NCBI RefSeq assembly: GCF_003244315.1
Contig: NZ_QKWH01000008.1
Coordinates: 58,260-122,259, forward strand
Reading direction: 5' to 3'
DNA from: Xylanimonas oleitrophica
Lineage (GTDB): Bacteria > Actinomycetota > Actinomycetes > Actinomycetales > Cellulomonadaceae
Length of the DNA stretch: 64,000 nt
Shown: positions 45,564-54,500 of the stretch, piece after piece
How the letters are laid out: each line of letters opens with the position of its first letter
How positions within the stretch are numbered: position 1 is the first letter of the stretch
Position numbers and translations under genes: made by a program
Notes under the pieces: generated by a model
What the model was told of the DNA's origin: nothing
The model's database searches: none
What the model saw: the letters and a program-made list of their open reading frames with translations, nothing else

Positions 45564-47078
45564 TCACTCCGTGTCGGCGTCCACCCAGTCGAAGGTCTTC
45601 GTCACGGCCTTCTTCCAGTTCCGGTAGAGCCGCTCACGCTCCTCCTCGGGCATGGCGGGCGACCAGCGCTCGTCCTCGGCCCAGTTGGCGGTGACGTCCT
45701 CCTCGCCCTTCCAGAACCCGACGGCGATGCCGGCCGCGTAGGCGGCACCCAGCGCCGTCGTCTCGGCCACCTTGGGCCGCACGACGTCGACACCGAGCTG
45801 GTCGGCCTGGAACTGCATGAGCAGCTCGTTCGCCACCATGCCGCCGTCCACCTTGAGCTCGGTGAGCTCGACGCCGGAGTCGGCCCGCATGGCCTCGGCC
45901 ACCTCACGGGTCTGGAACGCCGTGGCCTCCAGCGCGGCACGGGCCACGTGGTTGCGGTTGACGTACCGGGTCAGGCCCACCAGCGCACCGCGGGCGTCCG
46001 GCCGCCAGTAGGGGGCGAACAGGCCGGAGAACGCGGGCACGAAGTAGGCCCCGCCGTTGTCGTCCACCTTGCGGGCCATCCACTCGACGTCGGGGGCGTC
46101 GTGGAACAGCCCCAGGTTGTCGCGCAGCCACTGGATCAGGGACCCGGTGACGGCGATCGACCCCTCGAGGGCGTAGACGGGGTCCTTGTCGCCGATCTTG
46201 TAGCAGACGGTCGTCAGCAGGCCGTTCTTGCTGGGCACCTTCTCCGTGCCGGTGTTGAGCAGCATGAAGTTGCCGGTGCCGTACGTGTTCTTGGCGGTGC
46301 CCACCTCGAAGCACGCCTGCCCGAACGTGGCGGCCTGCTGGTCGCCGAGGATGCCCGCGATGGGCACGTCGGGCAGCCAGCCGCGCGAGCGTCCGTGCCC
46401 GTACACCTCGGACGAGGAGCGGATCTCGGGCAGCATCGACATCGGGATGCCCATGTCGGCGGCGATGTCCTCGCGCCAGGTGAGCGTGTCGAGGTCCATC
46501 AGCATGGTGCGCGAGGCGTTGGTGACGTCGGTGACGTGCACGCCGCCGTCCACCCCGCCCGTCATGTTCCACAGCACCCACGAGTCGGTGTTGCCGAACA
46601 GCAGGTCGCCCCGCTCCGCGGCCTCGCGGGCGCCCTCGACGTTGTCGAGGATCCACTTGACCTTCGGGCCCGAGAAGTAGGTGGCCAGCGGCAGGCCCAC
46701 CACCGACTTGTACTTGTCCGGGCCGGTGTCCCCGCCCAGCTCGTCGACGATCTTCTGGGTGCGGGTGTCCTGCCAGACGATCGCGTTGTAGACCGGCTTG
46801 CCCGTCGTCTTGTCCCACACGACGGCGGTCTCGCGCTGATTGGTGATGCCGACGGCGGCGATGTCCGAGTGGTTGAGGTTCGCGCGGGTCAGCGCGATGC
46901 CCACCACCTCGCGGATGTTGTTCCAGATCTGCTCGGCGTTGTGCTCCACCCAGCCGGCCCGGGGGAAGATCTGGTCGTGCTCGAGCTGGCCGGTCGAGAC
47001 GATGCGGCCCGAGTGGTCGAAGACGATGGCTCGCGAGCTCGTGGTGCCCTGGTCGATGGCGAGGACGTAGTCAGCCAT
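45564..47078 (-). CDS. glpK: Glycerol kinase
   Basis: 504 residues, normal length. [18 protein letters not shown] is the phosphate loop, [15 protein letters not shown] follows, GNFMLLNTG and [22 protein letters not shown] are FGGY signatures. ATG 47078 has AAGGAG 8 bases upstream. Phosphorylates glycerol to sn-glycerol 3-phosphate. Lies 56 bases after glpF and is probably cotranscribed. Confidence 0.98.
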   Translation of the reverse strand: MADYVLAIDQGTTSSRAIVFDHSGRIVSTGQLEHDQIFPRAGWVEHNAEQIWNNIREVVGIALTRANLNHSDIAAVGITNQRETAVVWDKTTGKPVYNAIVWQDTRTQKIVDELGGDTGPDKYKSVVGLPLATYFSGPKVKWILDNVEGAREAAERGDLLFGNTDSWVLWNMTGGVDGGVHVTDVTNASRTMLMDLDTLTWREDIAADMGIPMSMLPEIRSSSEVYGHGRSRGWLPDVPIAGILGDQQAATFGQACFEVGTAKNTYGTGNFMLLNTGTEKVPSKNGLLTTVCYKIGDKDPVYALEGSIAVTGSLIQWLRDNLGLFHDAPDVEWMARKVDDNGGAYFVPAFSGLFAPYWRPDARGALVGLTRYVNRNHVARAALEATAFQTREVAEAMRADSGVELTELKVDGGMVANELLMQFQADQLGVDVVRPKVAETTALGAAYAAGIAVGFWKGEEDVTANWAEDERWSPAMPEEERERLYRNWKKAVTKTFDWVDADTE

Positions 47079-47134
47079 GGTGCGGCTCCTTGGTCGTGTG
47101 CGTGGTGCGGTCGTGGCGGGGGCGGGTCGGTCGG

Positions 47135-47878
47135 TCAGGCCCAGGCGGCTCCCAGGAGGCCGGCGAGGACGGCACCCACGAGGGGCCCGACCACGGGCAC
47201 CCAGGCGTAGGACCAGTCGCTCGAGCCCTTGCCCCGGATGGGCAGCAGGGCGTGGGCGATGCGGGGGCCGAGATCGCGGGCAGGGTTGATCGCGTAGCCC
47301 GTGGGCCCACCGAGCGAGGCACCGATGCCGACGACGACGAGGGCCACGCCGAGCGGGCCGATCTGCGTGGGCGTGGGGCCGTTGACCAGGACCCAGAACA
47401 CGAGCACGAACGTCGCGATGATCTCGGTGACGAGGTTCCACCCGTAGGAGCGGATCTCCGGCCCGGTGGAGAACACACCCAGCTTGAGAGCAGGATCGGC
47501 GTCCTCGTCGAAGTGCTTCTTGTAGGCGAGGAACGCCAGGGCCGCACCGATCACCGCACCGATCATCTGGGCGGCGAAGTACACCATCGCGTTGCCGAAG
47601 GTGGCGTCGATCGTCCCGGCGTCACCCTCGAAGAACGGCTGGCCGGCCGTCCACAGGCCCACCGTGACGGCGGGGTTGATGTGGGCGCCCGACTTGAAGG
47701 CCACGTACACGGCGACGAACACCGCGAGGCCCCAGCCGAAGTTGATCAGGAGCCAGTCCGGCCCGAACCCCTTGTTCTTCGGCAGGATCACGTTCGCGAC
47801 CACGCCGGCACCCAGCAGGATCAGCGTCGCGGTGCCGAGGAGCTCGGACCAGAACGCATCCAGCAGCAGTGAGTCCAT
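47135..47878 (-). CDS. glpF: Glycerol uptake facilitator
   Basis: 247 residues, aquaglyceroporin with six membrane segments and both half-helix motifs (HINPAVTVG and [12 protein letters not shown]); the Asp after the second NPAR marks a glycerol channel. ATG 47878. First gene of the glpFK unit, with glpD further upstream behind its own hairpin. Confidence 0.97.
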   Translation of the reverse strand: MDSLLLDAFWSELLGTATLILLGAGVVANVILPKNKGFGPDWLLINFGWGLAVFVAVYVAFKSGAHINPAVTVGLWTAGQPFFEGDAGTIDATFGNAMVYFAAQMIGAVIGAALAFLAYKKHFDEDADPALKLGVFSTGPEIRSYGWNLVTEIIATFVLVFWVLVNGPTPTQIGPLGVALVVVGIGASLGGPTGYAINPARDLGPRIAHALLPIRGKGSSDWSYAWVPVVGPLVGAVLAGLLGAAWA

Positions 47879-47961
47879 CTGTTGTGCTCTCCTCCGTTCG
47901 GACCTCGTCGTCCGCCCCGGCGGGTGCCGGGGTCCGGGGCTCGTGGTGCCCCGACGGGCGT

Positions 47962-47987
47962 CGGCCCGCGGCGGGTGCCGCGGGCCG
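47962..47987. terminator. Hairpin after glpD
   Basis: CGGCCCGCGG and CCGCGGGCCG with a 6-base loop, directly after the glpD stop. It separates glpD from glpFK transcription. Confidence 0.65.
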
Positions 47988-47992
47988 TGAGG

Positions 47993-49738
47993 TCACCCGT
48001 GCAGCGGGACCATCCCCGCCACGTCCTTCGCCGCGGCGCGGGCGCGCTCCGCGGACTCGTCGTCGGGCTGCTCCGTGGCAGCGGTGTACGCCTCGACGCG
48101 CTCGCGGTAGGCGGCGATCTCCGCCTCGCGCGTCGCGTCGTCCCAGCCGAGCAGCGGGGCGACGACGTCGGCGATCTCCGGCAGGGCGGCCAGCCCGCTG
48201 TCCGCCACCTCGTAGACGAGGCGGGTGCGGTGCAGCAGCAGGTCCTCCAGGTGCAGGGCGCCCTCGTGCGAGACGCCGTAGTGCACCTCCGCCCGCAGGT
48301 AGGCGGGGGCGTGCTCCAGCGGCTCGGCCAGCGACGGGTCGGCCTCGCACAGGTCGACGATCTCGGCGAGGTTCGACCCGTAGCGGTGGAGCAGGTGGTC
48401 CACCATCGGTGGCGTCCAGCCGTACCGCTTGGCCCAGGTGCGCGCCTGGCGCTGCACGGCGCGCAGGCCGACGGCGCCCTCGAGCGGGATCTGGTGCGTG
48501 ATCGACGGCAGGGCCGCCGCACGCTGCCCGAGGGCGTGGTCCACCGCGTCCTTCGCCATGACGCGGTACGTGGTGAGCTTGCCGCCGGCGATGACGGACA
48601 GCCCCGGCGTGGGGCTGGCGACCGTGTGCTCGCGGCTGACCTTGGCGGAGCTGGTGCCCTCCTTGGTGCCGGGCTGCAGCAGGGGGCGCAGGCCCGCGTA
48701 GGTGCCGATGACGTCGTCGCGGGTCAGCGGGTGGGCGAGCACCTGGTTGGCGTGCTCGAGCACGTAGTCGACGTCGGCCGCCGTGGGCACCGGGTGCTGC
48801 AGGCCCTGCGTCCAGGGGGTGTCGGTGGTGCCGATGACCCAGTACCGGGACCACGGGATGACGAACAGCACCGACTTCTCGGTCTGCAGGATCAGGCCCA
48901 CGTTCCCGCGGATGCGCTCGCGGGGCACCACGATGTGCACGCCCTTGGACGCGAGCACCCGCAGGCCGCCGTCGGTGCCGGCCAGCGCCTCGGTGTCCTC
49001 CGTCCACACGCCTGTGGCGTTGATGACGGCGCGGGCGCGCACGGTGATGCGCCGGCCCGTCTCCAGGTCGACGACGACGGCACCGTTGACGGTGCCGGTG
49101 GCCGACTGCGTCAGCTCCACCACCTGGGTGCGGCTGGCGGCGTGCGCCCCGTACTTGGCGGCAGTACGCACCAGGGTCGAGACGAGCCGGGCGTCGTCCA
49201 CCGAGGCGTCCCAGTACTGCACGGCCCCGATCGCGGCGTCGTGCGCCAGGTCGGGGAACTTGCGCTCCATCTGCCGGCGGGTCAGGTGCCGGTGCAGCGG
49301 CATCGCACGCCTGCCGGGGGCGACGGCGGCCAGCGTGTCGTAGAGGGCGATGCCCGCGCCCACGTACGCCCGCTCCCACACGCGGTGCTCCAGCGGGTAG
49401 AGGAAGGGCACCGGCCGCACCAGGTGCGGCGCGATCTGCTTCAGGAGCAGGTCACGCTCCGTCAGCGCCTCGTGGACGAGGCTGAAGTCGAGCATCTGGA
49501 GGTAGCGCAGCCCGCCGTGCACCAGCTTGGAGCTGCGGCTGGACGTGCCCGAGCCCCAGTCCTGCGCCTCGACGATCGCCGTGGACAGGCCGCGGGTCGC
49601 GGCGTCGAGCGCGATGCCCGCGCCGGTGACACCGCCTCCCACGACCAGGACGTCCAGCTCGGCGCTCGGCGTGGTCGAGGCCTCGAGCGCCGACAGCGCC
49701 TGGGCGCGCGACTCGGCGGTGAGTCGGGTGGTGGCCAT
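47993..49738 (-). CDS. glpD: Glycerol-3-phosphate dehydrogenase (FAD)
   Basis: 581 residues. [52 protein letters not shown] contains the FAD dinucleotide site and the GlpD signature. GTTDTPW and the C-terminal DAO_C domain (LLHRYGSNLAEIVDL) follow. ATG 49738 has GGGGAGGA upstream. Oxidises glycerol 3-phosphate to dihydroxyacetone phosphate at the membrane. Divergent from a SorC-type regulator. Confidence 0.97.
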   Translation of the reverse strand: MATTRLTAESRAQALSALEASTTPSAELDVLVVGGGVTGAGIALDAATRGLSTAIVEAQDWGSGTSSRSSKLVHGGLRYLQMLDFSLVHEALTERDLLLKQIAPHLVRPVPFLYPLEHRVWERAYVGAGIALYDTLAAVAPGRRAMPLHRHLTRRQMERKFPDLAHDAAIGAVQYWDASVDDARLVSTLVRTAAKYGAHAASRTQVVELTQSATGTVNGAVVVDLETGRRITVRARAVINATGVWTEDTEALAGTDGGLRVLASKGVHIVVPRERIRGNVGLILQTEKSVLFVIPWSRYWVIGTTDTPWTQGLQHPVPTAADVDYVLEHANQVLAHPLTRDDVIGTYAGLRPLLQPGTKEGTSSAKVSREHTVASPTPGLSVIAGGKLTTYRVMAKDAVDHALGQRAAALPSITHQIPLEGAVGLRAVQRQARTWAKRYGWTPPMVDHLLHRYGSNLAEIVDLCEADPSLAEPLEHAPAYLRAEVHYGVSHEGALHLEDLLLHRTRLVYEVADSGLAALPEIADVVAPLLGWDDATREAEIAAYRERVEAYTAATEQPDDESAERARAAAKDVAGMVPLHG

Positions 49739-49781
49739 GGTCGTTCCTCCCCGTTCGTGACCCCGCCAACCTCACACCGCT

Positions 49782-49816
49782 CGAACGTCCTCGCAACCGG
49801 GTTGCACGAACGTGCA
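49782..49816. promoter_or_regulatory. Operator-like repeats between glpD and regulator
   Basis: GCAACC/GGTTGC with one base between (49793-49805) overlaps TGCACG/CGTGCA with two between (49803-49816). CGAACGT also occurs twice, at 49782-49788 and 49807-49813, 25 bases apart. Located between divergent starts. Confidence 0.5.
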
Positions 49817-49914
49817 GCCGGGCGCAGGCTGCCCCGAGCGGCACACCGGACCCCGGTGGCCGCGCCGTACCCCCGTGCAGACCGGGGACAGGAGCGACGG
49901 ACGGAGGCGAGCGC

Positions 49915-50964
49915 GTGCCCGAGAGGGAACGGGAGATGGTCATGGCCGCGACCATGTACTACCTCCAGGACCTGACGATGGAGACCATCGCCAAGCACCT
50001 GCGCACCTCCCGCTCCACCGTCTCGCGCCTCATCAAGCGGGCCCGCGAAGAAGGCATCGTCGAGATCACGCTGCGCCCCGACCGCTCGCGCGCGCCCGGC
50101 CTCGGCCAGGCGCTGTCGGCCGCGTACGGCATCGACGCGTACGTGGTCCCCGTCCCCGACGCGGCGCCGCTCGAGGAACGGCTCGACCAGGTCGCCGTGG
50201 CCACCGGCCGCCTCGTGGGCCGCTGGTTCGACTCCGACATGGTGCTCGGCCTCGCCTGGGGCACCACGCTGGCCGCCGTCGCCCGCCACCTGCCCCGCAA
50301 GCCCACCCGCGGCTCCGAGGTGGTCCAGCTCAACGGCGCCGCCAACACCCGCACCTCCGGCGTCAGCTACGCGGGCGACCTCATCGCCGCGTTCGGCACC
50401 GCCTTCGACGCCCACGTGCACCACTTCCCGGTGCCCGCCTTCTTCGACTTCGCCGAGACCAAGGCCGCCATGTGGCGCGAACGCTCCGTGCGCCGCGTGC
50501 TCGACGTCCAGGCCCGCGCCGACCTCGCCGTGTTCTCCGTCGGGGCGCTCACCGGGGGAGTGCCCTCCCACGTCTCCGCCGGCGGCTACCTCGACCCCGA
50601 GGACGTGGCCGTGCTGGAGCAGGAGGGCGTGGTGGGCGACGTCTGCACCGTGTTCCTGCGCGCCGACGGCACCTACCGCGACATCCCGCTCAACGACCGC
50701 ACCAGCGGCCCCGCCCCCCACCAGCTGCGGCGCATCCCGCGCCGCCTGTGCGCCGTCGCGGGGGACAACAAGGTGGCCGGGTTGCGGGCGGCGCTCGCGG
50801 CGGGGCTCGTGACGGACCTGGTGGTGGACGAGCGGACCGCCGCGCGCCTGGTGACGGGCAGCGCCGGCAGTGCCGGCAGTGTCAGCAGGGCCAGCAGCGC
50901 CAGCAGCGGCCCGCGTGCGCCGGTGGAGCCTGCGGCCCGCGGGCGCAGGGCCGTCCTACAGTGA
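49915..50964 (+). CDS. SorC/DeoR-type sugar-binding regulator
   Basis: 349 residues. Helix-turn-helix near 20-50: LQDLTMETIAKHLRTSRSTVSRLIKRAREEGIVEI. The effector domain has VLGLAWGTTLAAVARHLP and AVAGDNKVAGLRAALAAGLVTDLVVDERTA, the phosphosugar site of SorC proteins. The last 35 residues are Ser/Ala/Gly-rich. GTG start. Divergent from glpD, so likely controls glycerol genes, with a phosphorylated effector such as glycerol 3-phosphate. Confidence 0.88.
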   Translation: MPEREREMVMAATMYYLQDLTMETIAKHLRTSRSTVSRLIKRAREEGIVEITLRPDRSRAPGLGQALSAAYGIDAYVVPVPDAAPLEERLDQVAVATGRLVGRWFDSDMVLGLAWGTTLAAVARHLPRKPTRGSEVVQLNGAANTRTSGVSYAGDLIAAFGTAFDAHVHHFPVPAFFDFAETKAAMWRERSVRRVLDVQARADLAVFSVGALTGGVPSHVSAGGYLDPEDVAVLEQEGVVGDVCTVFLRADGTYRDIPLNDRTSGPAPHQLRRIPRRLCAVAGDNKVAGLRAALAAGLVTDLVVDERTAARLVTGSAGSAGSVSRASSASSGPRAPVEPAARGRRAVLQ

Positions 50965-51530
50965 CGGGCGTGCCCGACGCTGAAGGTCCAGGAACCGGCC
51001 CCGGAGCCACCTCGGTGGTGCGGGTCCGTGCCGCGCTGCCCGCCGACGTCCGCGCGATCCGCGCGCTGGTGCAGCCCTACGCCGAGCAGCGCATCCTGCT
51101 GGCCAAGGAGATGGTGGGCTACTTCGAGGCCGTCCAGGAGTTCCTCGTCGCGGACGTGGTGGAGCACGACGACGCGGGGCCCGGGCCCGTGGTGGGCTGC
51201 GGCGCTCTGCACGTCATGTGGGACGATCTGGCGGAGATCCGCACCCTCGCCGTCGACCCCGCCCACCTCGGCCAGGGCCTGGGGCACCGCCTGGTCGAGG
51301 CGCTGGTCGCCCGGGCTCGGACCCTGGGTCTGCGGCGCCTGTTCTGCCTGACGTTCGAGGTCGACTTCTTCCGTCGGCACGGCTTCGAGGAGATCGACGG
51401 TACGCCCGTCTCCGCCGACGTGTACGCGGAGCTGCTGCGCTCGCACGACGACGGCGTCGCCGAGTTCCTGGACCTGGCCCGCGTGAAGCCCAACACCCTG
51501 GGTAACACGCGGATGCTGCTGAACCTCTGA
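50961..51530 (+). CDS. Amino-acid N-acetyltransferase (NAGS-type GNAT)
   Basis: 189 residues from GTG 50961 (GTGA overlap); GTG 50970 is also possible. GNAT fold with the acetyl-CoA loop AVDPAHLGQGLGHRLVEALV and RRLFCLTFEVDFFRRHGFEEIDGTPVSADVYAELLRSHDDGVAEFLDL, which matches the short stand-alone N-acetylglutamate synthases of actinobacteria (M. tuberculosis ArgA type). It would start arginine synthesis. No arginine genes nearby. Confidence 0.8.
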   Translation: MTGVPDAEGPGTGPGATSVVRVRAALPADVRAIRALVQPYAEQRILLAKEMVGYFEAVQEFLVADVVEHDDAGPGPVVGCGALHVMWDDLAEIRTLAVDPAHLGQGLGHRLVEALVARARTLGLRRLFCLTFEVDFFRRHGFEEIDGTPVSADVYAELLRSHDDGVAEFLDLARVKPNTLGNTRMLLNL

Positions 51531-51654
51531 ACCTCCCCCTGGTCCCCGCCGCTGCCGGGAGGCGGCACCGGCCTGCCGCCAGTGCATCCCGCCGGGCGGG
51601 TTCGGTACCCGCGCGCGGCCGCGAGGATAGCGGCCTCCGACCGCTCTGTCCGAA

Positions 51655-51697
51655 TTTGTCAGAGGTGGTGACAAACGCCCGACTTCTTCCCTATGGT
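51655..51697 (+). promoter_or_regulatory. Glucanase promoter with overlapping operator
   Basis: TGACAA (51669-51674) and TATGGT (51692-51697) are 17 bases apart, a good -35/-10 pair. TTTGTCA and TGACAAA, 7 bases apart (51655-51675), make a perfect inverted repeat that covers the -35. A repressor bound there would block transcription of the glucanase gene. Confidence 0.65.
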
Positions 51698-51759
51698 CGT
51701 GACCACGAGGGCCCGAGGGGCGCACGCCCGCAGGGCCCGACGACCCGGAGGAGGTTCGC

Positions 51760-53229
51760 TTGTCACCGGTCAGGAAACTCATCGGAACCCTCGCAGCGCT
51801 CGCCGTCGCCGCCGTCACGGCGGTGGGCGTCGCTGCCCCGGCCGCAGCCGTGCCGGACACGATCCCGCTGACGATCACGAACGACTCGGACCGTGGCGGT
51901 CCCGTCTACCTGTACGTGCTGGGCGAGCAGAACGGCCGCCTCGGCTACGCCGACGCCTCGGGCGCCTTCCACCCGTGGCCCTCGGCGGGCGAGGTCCCCG
52001 TCCCCGCTCCCGACGCCTCGATCCCCGGCCCCGCGCAGGGCGAATCGATCACCATCCAGATGCCCAAGCTCTCGGGCCGCGTCTACTTCTCCTACGGCGA
52101 GAAGCTCAACTTCCAGATCGTGCTGGACGGCCGCCTCGTGCAGCCCGCCGTGCAGAACCCCACGGACCCGAACCGCGACATCATGTTCTCCTGGACGGAG
52201 TACACGCTCAACGACGCGGGCCTGTGGATCAACAGCACCCAGGTGGACTTCTTCTCGGCGCCGTACCAGACCGGCCTGCGCAAGGCCGACGGCACCGTCA
52301 TCAGCACGGGCATGCTCAAGCCGGACGGCTTCCAGAACGTCATCTCGGCGCTCGACGGCACGCCCGGCTGGGACAACCTGGTCCAGCGTGCCCCGAACGG
52401 TGAGGTGCTGCGGGTGCTCTCCCCGGGCCACGCCATCGGCGTCGGCCAGATCGCTGCCGACGTGCTGGACGACTACGTGGACCGCGTCTGGGCCCACTAC
52501 TCGAACGAGTCGATGACGGTCCGCCCGTACTCCTACGACCCCGGCACGGTGTTCACCGGCCGCGTCTCGGGCGACGTCATGACGTTCACCGACGGCTCCG
52601 GCGCGCAGGTCGCGACCTTCAACAAGCCGTCGAGCGACTCGATCTTCGGCTGCCACAACGACCTGGCCGCCCCGAACGACGACGTCGGCGCGATCTCGCG
52701 CACCCTCTGCGCGGGCTTCCACCGATCGACGCTGCTGCTCGGCTCGGAGCAGCCGACGCAGGACCCGGCCGCGTTCTACCAGGACCCGGTCACCAACTAC
52801 TACGCCAAGTTCGTCCACGAGCAGATGGTCGACGGTCGTGCGTACGCCTTCGCTTTCGACGACGTGGTGGCCCAGGAGTCGCTGGTCCACGACGGCAACC
52901 CGACCGCCGCGTACATCAAGCTCGACCCGTTCGCGGGTGCCACCACGCCCATCGAGGGCAGCACCCCCGCCGCCGCCACGCAGGACGCCGGCACGCCGGC
53001 TCCGGCCGCCGCCTCTGAGACGGCCACGGCCGACGCCGCAGAGGCGCCGGCCGAGGAGGGGGCGACCGCTCCCGCCGGCACCGCCACGGCGGACGCTTCC
53101 GCGACCGAGAGCGAGACGGCGTCGTCCGGCGCCGGTTCGTCGGAGACCGCCCCGGCCAAGACGGAGAAGCCCAAGAAGACCTTCTTCGTGCAGGTCGGCG
53201 ACTGGTTCGGCACCCTGAAGTTCTGGTGA
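51760..53229 (+). CDS. Secreted GH64 endo-beta-1,3-glucanase
   Basis: 489 residues. TTG 51760 has GGAGGAGG upstream. Signal peptide 1-30: KLIGTLAALAVAAVTAVGVAAPAAA, cleaved near AAA-VP. The GH64 domain runs to about 395; FSWTEYTLN (Glu147) and STQVDFFSAP (Asp163) are the expected catalytic pair, 16 residues apart as in laminaripentaose-producing enzymes. No CBM follows. Instead there is a Thr/Ala/Glu-rich tail (395-475) and a short hydrophobic end, TFFVQVGDWFGTLKFW. Cleaves fungal-type beta-1,3-glucan outside the cell. Confidence 0.9.
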   Translation: MSPVRKLIGTLAALAVAAVTAVGVAAPAAAVPDTIPLTITNDSDRGGPVYLYVLGEQNGRLGYADASGAFHPWPSAGEVPVPAPDASIPGPAQGESITIQMPKLSGRVYFSYGEKLNFQIVLDGRLVQPAVQNPTDPNRDIMFSWTEYTLNDAGLWINSTQVDFFSAPYQTGLRKADGTVISTGMLKPDGFQNVISALDGTPGWDNLVQRAPNGEVLRVLSPGHAIGVGQIAADVLDDYVDRVWAHYSNESMTVRPYSYDPGTVFTGRVSGDVMTFTDGSGAQVATFNKPSSDSIFGCHNDLAAPNDDVGAISRTLCAGFHRSTLLLGSEQPTQDPAAFYQDPVTNYYAKFVHEQMVDGRAYAFAFDDVVAQESLVHDGNPTAAYIKLDPFAGATTPIEGSTPAAATQDAGTPAPAAASETATADAAEAPAEEGATAPAGTATADASATESETASSGAGSSETAPAKTEKPKKTFFVQVGDWFGTLKFW

Positions 53230-53256
53230 CGACCCGCTAGGACGTAGTGCTCACAG

Positions 53257-53295
53257 CACCGGGGGCGGGGGCCGCAACGGCCCCCGCCCCCGGTG
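53257..53295. terminator. Two-way hairpin terminator
   Basis: Seventeen-base perfect arms beginning CACCGGGGGCGGGGGCC, 5-base loop, between the convergent glucanase and mutY genes. Confidence 0.8.
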
Positions 53296-53310
53296 TCGCG
53301 CTCGGACGGG

Positions 53311-54282
53311 TCAGTCTTCCGGCAGGCGGTACGCCCCGGCGTCGTCCTGCTCGACGAGGCCGTCCTCGACGAGCCCGCCCAGGCAGCGGGTCACCTGGGG
53401 GTCGTCCGGCTCGGTGGCGAGGGCGGCGTCCAGCGCCACCCGGCCCACCGGCCCGGGGGCGGTGCGCAGCACGGCCATGATGCGGCCGCGGCACTGCCGG
53501 TCCGTGCCGTGCCACGACTGCGCACGACGCCGGTGGGCGTGCTCGTCGGCGGGGTAGCCGGCAGCGCGCCAGGCGCACAGGTCCGCCACGGGGCAGGCAC
53601 CCGGGTCCGTCAGGCAGTGCGGGGAGCGTGCCGTGCACACCAGCGCCCCGAGCTCCATCGAGGCCGCCGCCCACGCGGCGGCGTCGGCATCGCCGTCCGG
53701 CACGACGGCGGCCGCCACCGCCCGCTCCGCAGCCGTGGGGGAGGGGGCGGGCAGCGCCGCCCCGGTGATCGTCCGGGCCAGCACGCGGCGCACGTTGGTG
53801 TCCACGACCACGGAGCGGCGCCCGAAAGCGAACGCCCGCACCGCCGCGGCGGTGTACTCGCCGATCCCGGGCAGGGCACGCAGCGCTTCCTCGTCGTCGG
53901 GCACCGCGCCACCGTGGCGCTCGACGACGGCGCGGGCGCACTCCTGCAGGCGCAGCGCGCGGCGGGGGTAGCCGAGCCGGTCCCAGGCCCGCAGCACGTC
54001 TGCCGTGGACGCCGCCGCGAGGTGCGCGGGCGTGGGCCACCGCTCCATCCAGGCCCGCCAGGCCGGCTCGACCCGGACCACCGGCGTCTGCTGGAGCATC
54101 ACTTCGCTGACGAGCACACCCCAGGGGGTGCGGTCGGCGGCACGCCAGGGCAGGTCGCGCCGGGCCGTGGCGAACCAGCCGACGGTGCGCTCCACGAGCT
54201 CGTCGAGGTCCGGCTCGTGCCCGGCGTGCCCGGACGTCGGTGTGCGAGAGCCTGGGGGGAGCGGCGAGCGGAGCACCCGCAC
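53311..54282 (-). CDS. mutY: A/G-specific adenine glycosylase MutY
   Basis: 323 residues from GTG 54282; the start is not backed by a clear ribosome site. Helix-hairpin-helix LPGIGEYTAAAV with catalytic Asp in VVVDTNVRRVLAR; SEVMLQQTPVVRV is the first helix. The iron-sulfur motif reads C-x6-C-x6-C-x5-C instead of the usual C-x6-C-x2-C-x5-C. The C-terminal NUDIX-like domain of E. coli MutY is absent; a small helical end follows. Removes adenine opposite 8-oxoguanine. Confidence 0.93.
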   Translation of the reverse strand: MRVLRSPLPPGSRTPTSGHAGHEPDLDELVERTVGWFATARRDLPWRAADRTPWGVLVSEVMLQQTPVVRVEPAWRAWMERWPTPAHLAAASTADVLRAWDRLGYPRRALRLQECARAVVERHGGAVPDDEEALRALPGIGEYTAAAVRAFAFGRRSVVVDTNVRRVLARTITGAALPAPSPTAAERAVAAAVVPDGDADAAAWAAASMELGALVCTARSPHCLTDPGACPVADLCAWRAAGYPADEHAHRRRAQSWHGTDRQCRGRIMAVLRTAPGPVGRVALDAALATEPDDPQVTRCLGGLVEDGLVEQDDAGAYRLPED

Positions 54283-54500
54283 ACGGTAGTCGCCGGGCCG
54301 GGGCGCCCGGGGCCGGGGCACGAGCGGAGCGGCGAGCGAGAGCACGGCGACGCGCGCGGACAGGGAGGCGGCCCGGGCCTGCCCCTGCGGGCCACCGCGG
54401 CAGGGCGGGAGCCAGCGGGCGCGGCACCCGCGGAATCCCGCGGATATGTCGTACCTTTGCCCCGTCCTGCACGCCGTCATCGCCCTCGCCGGAGGTTCCC

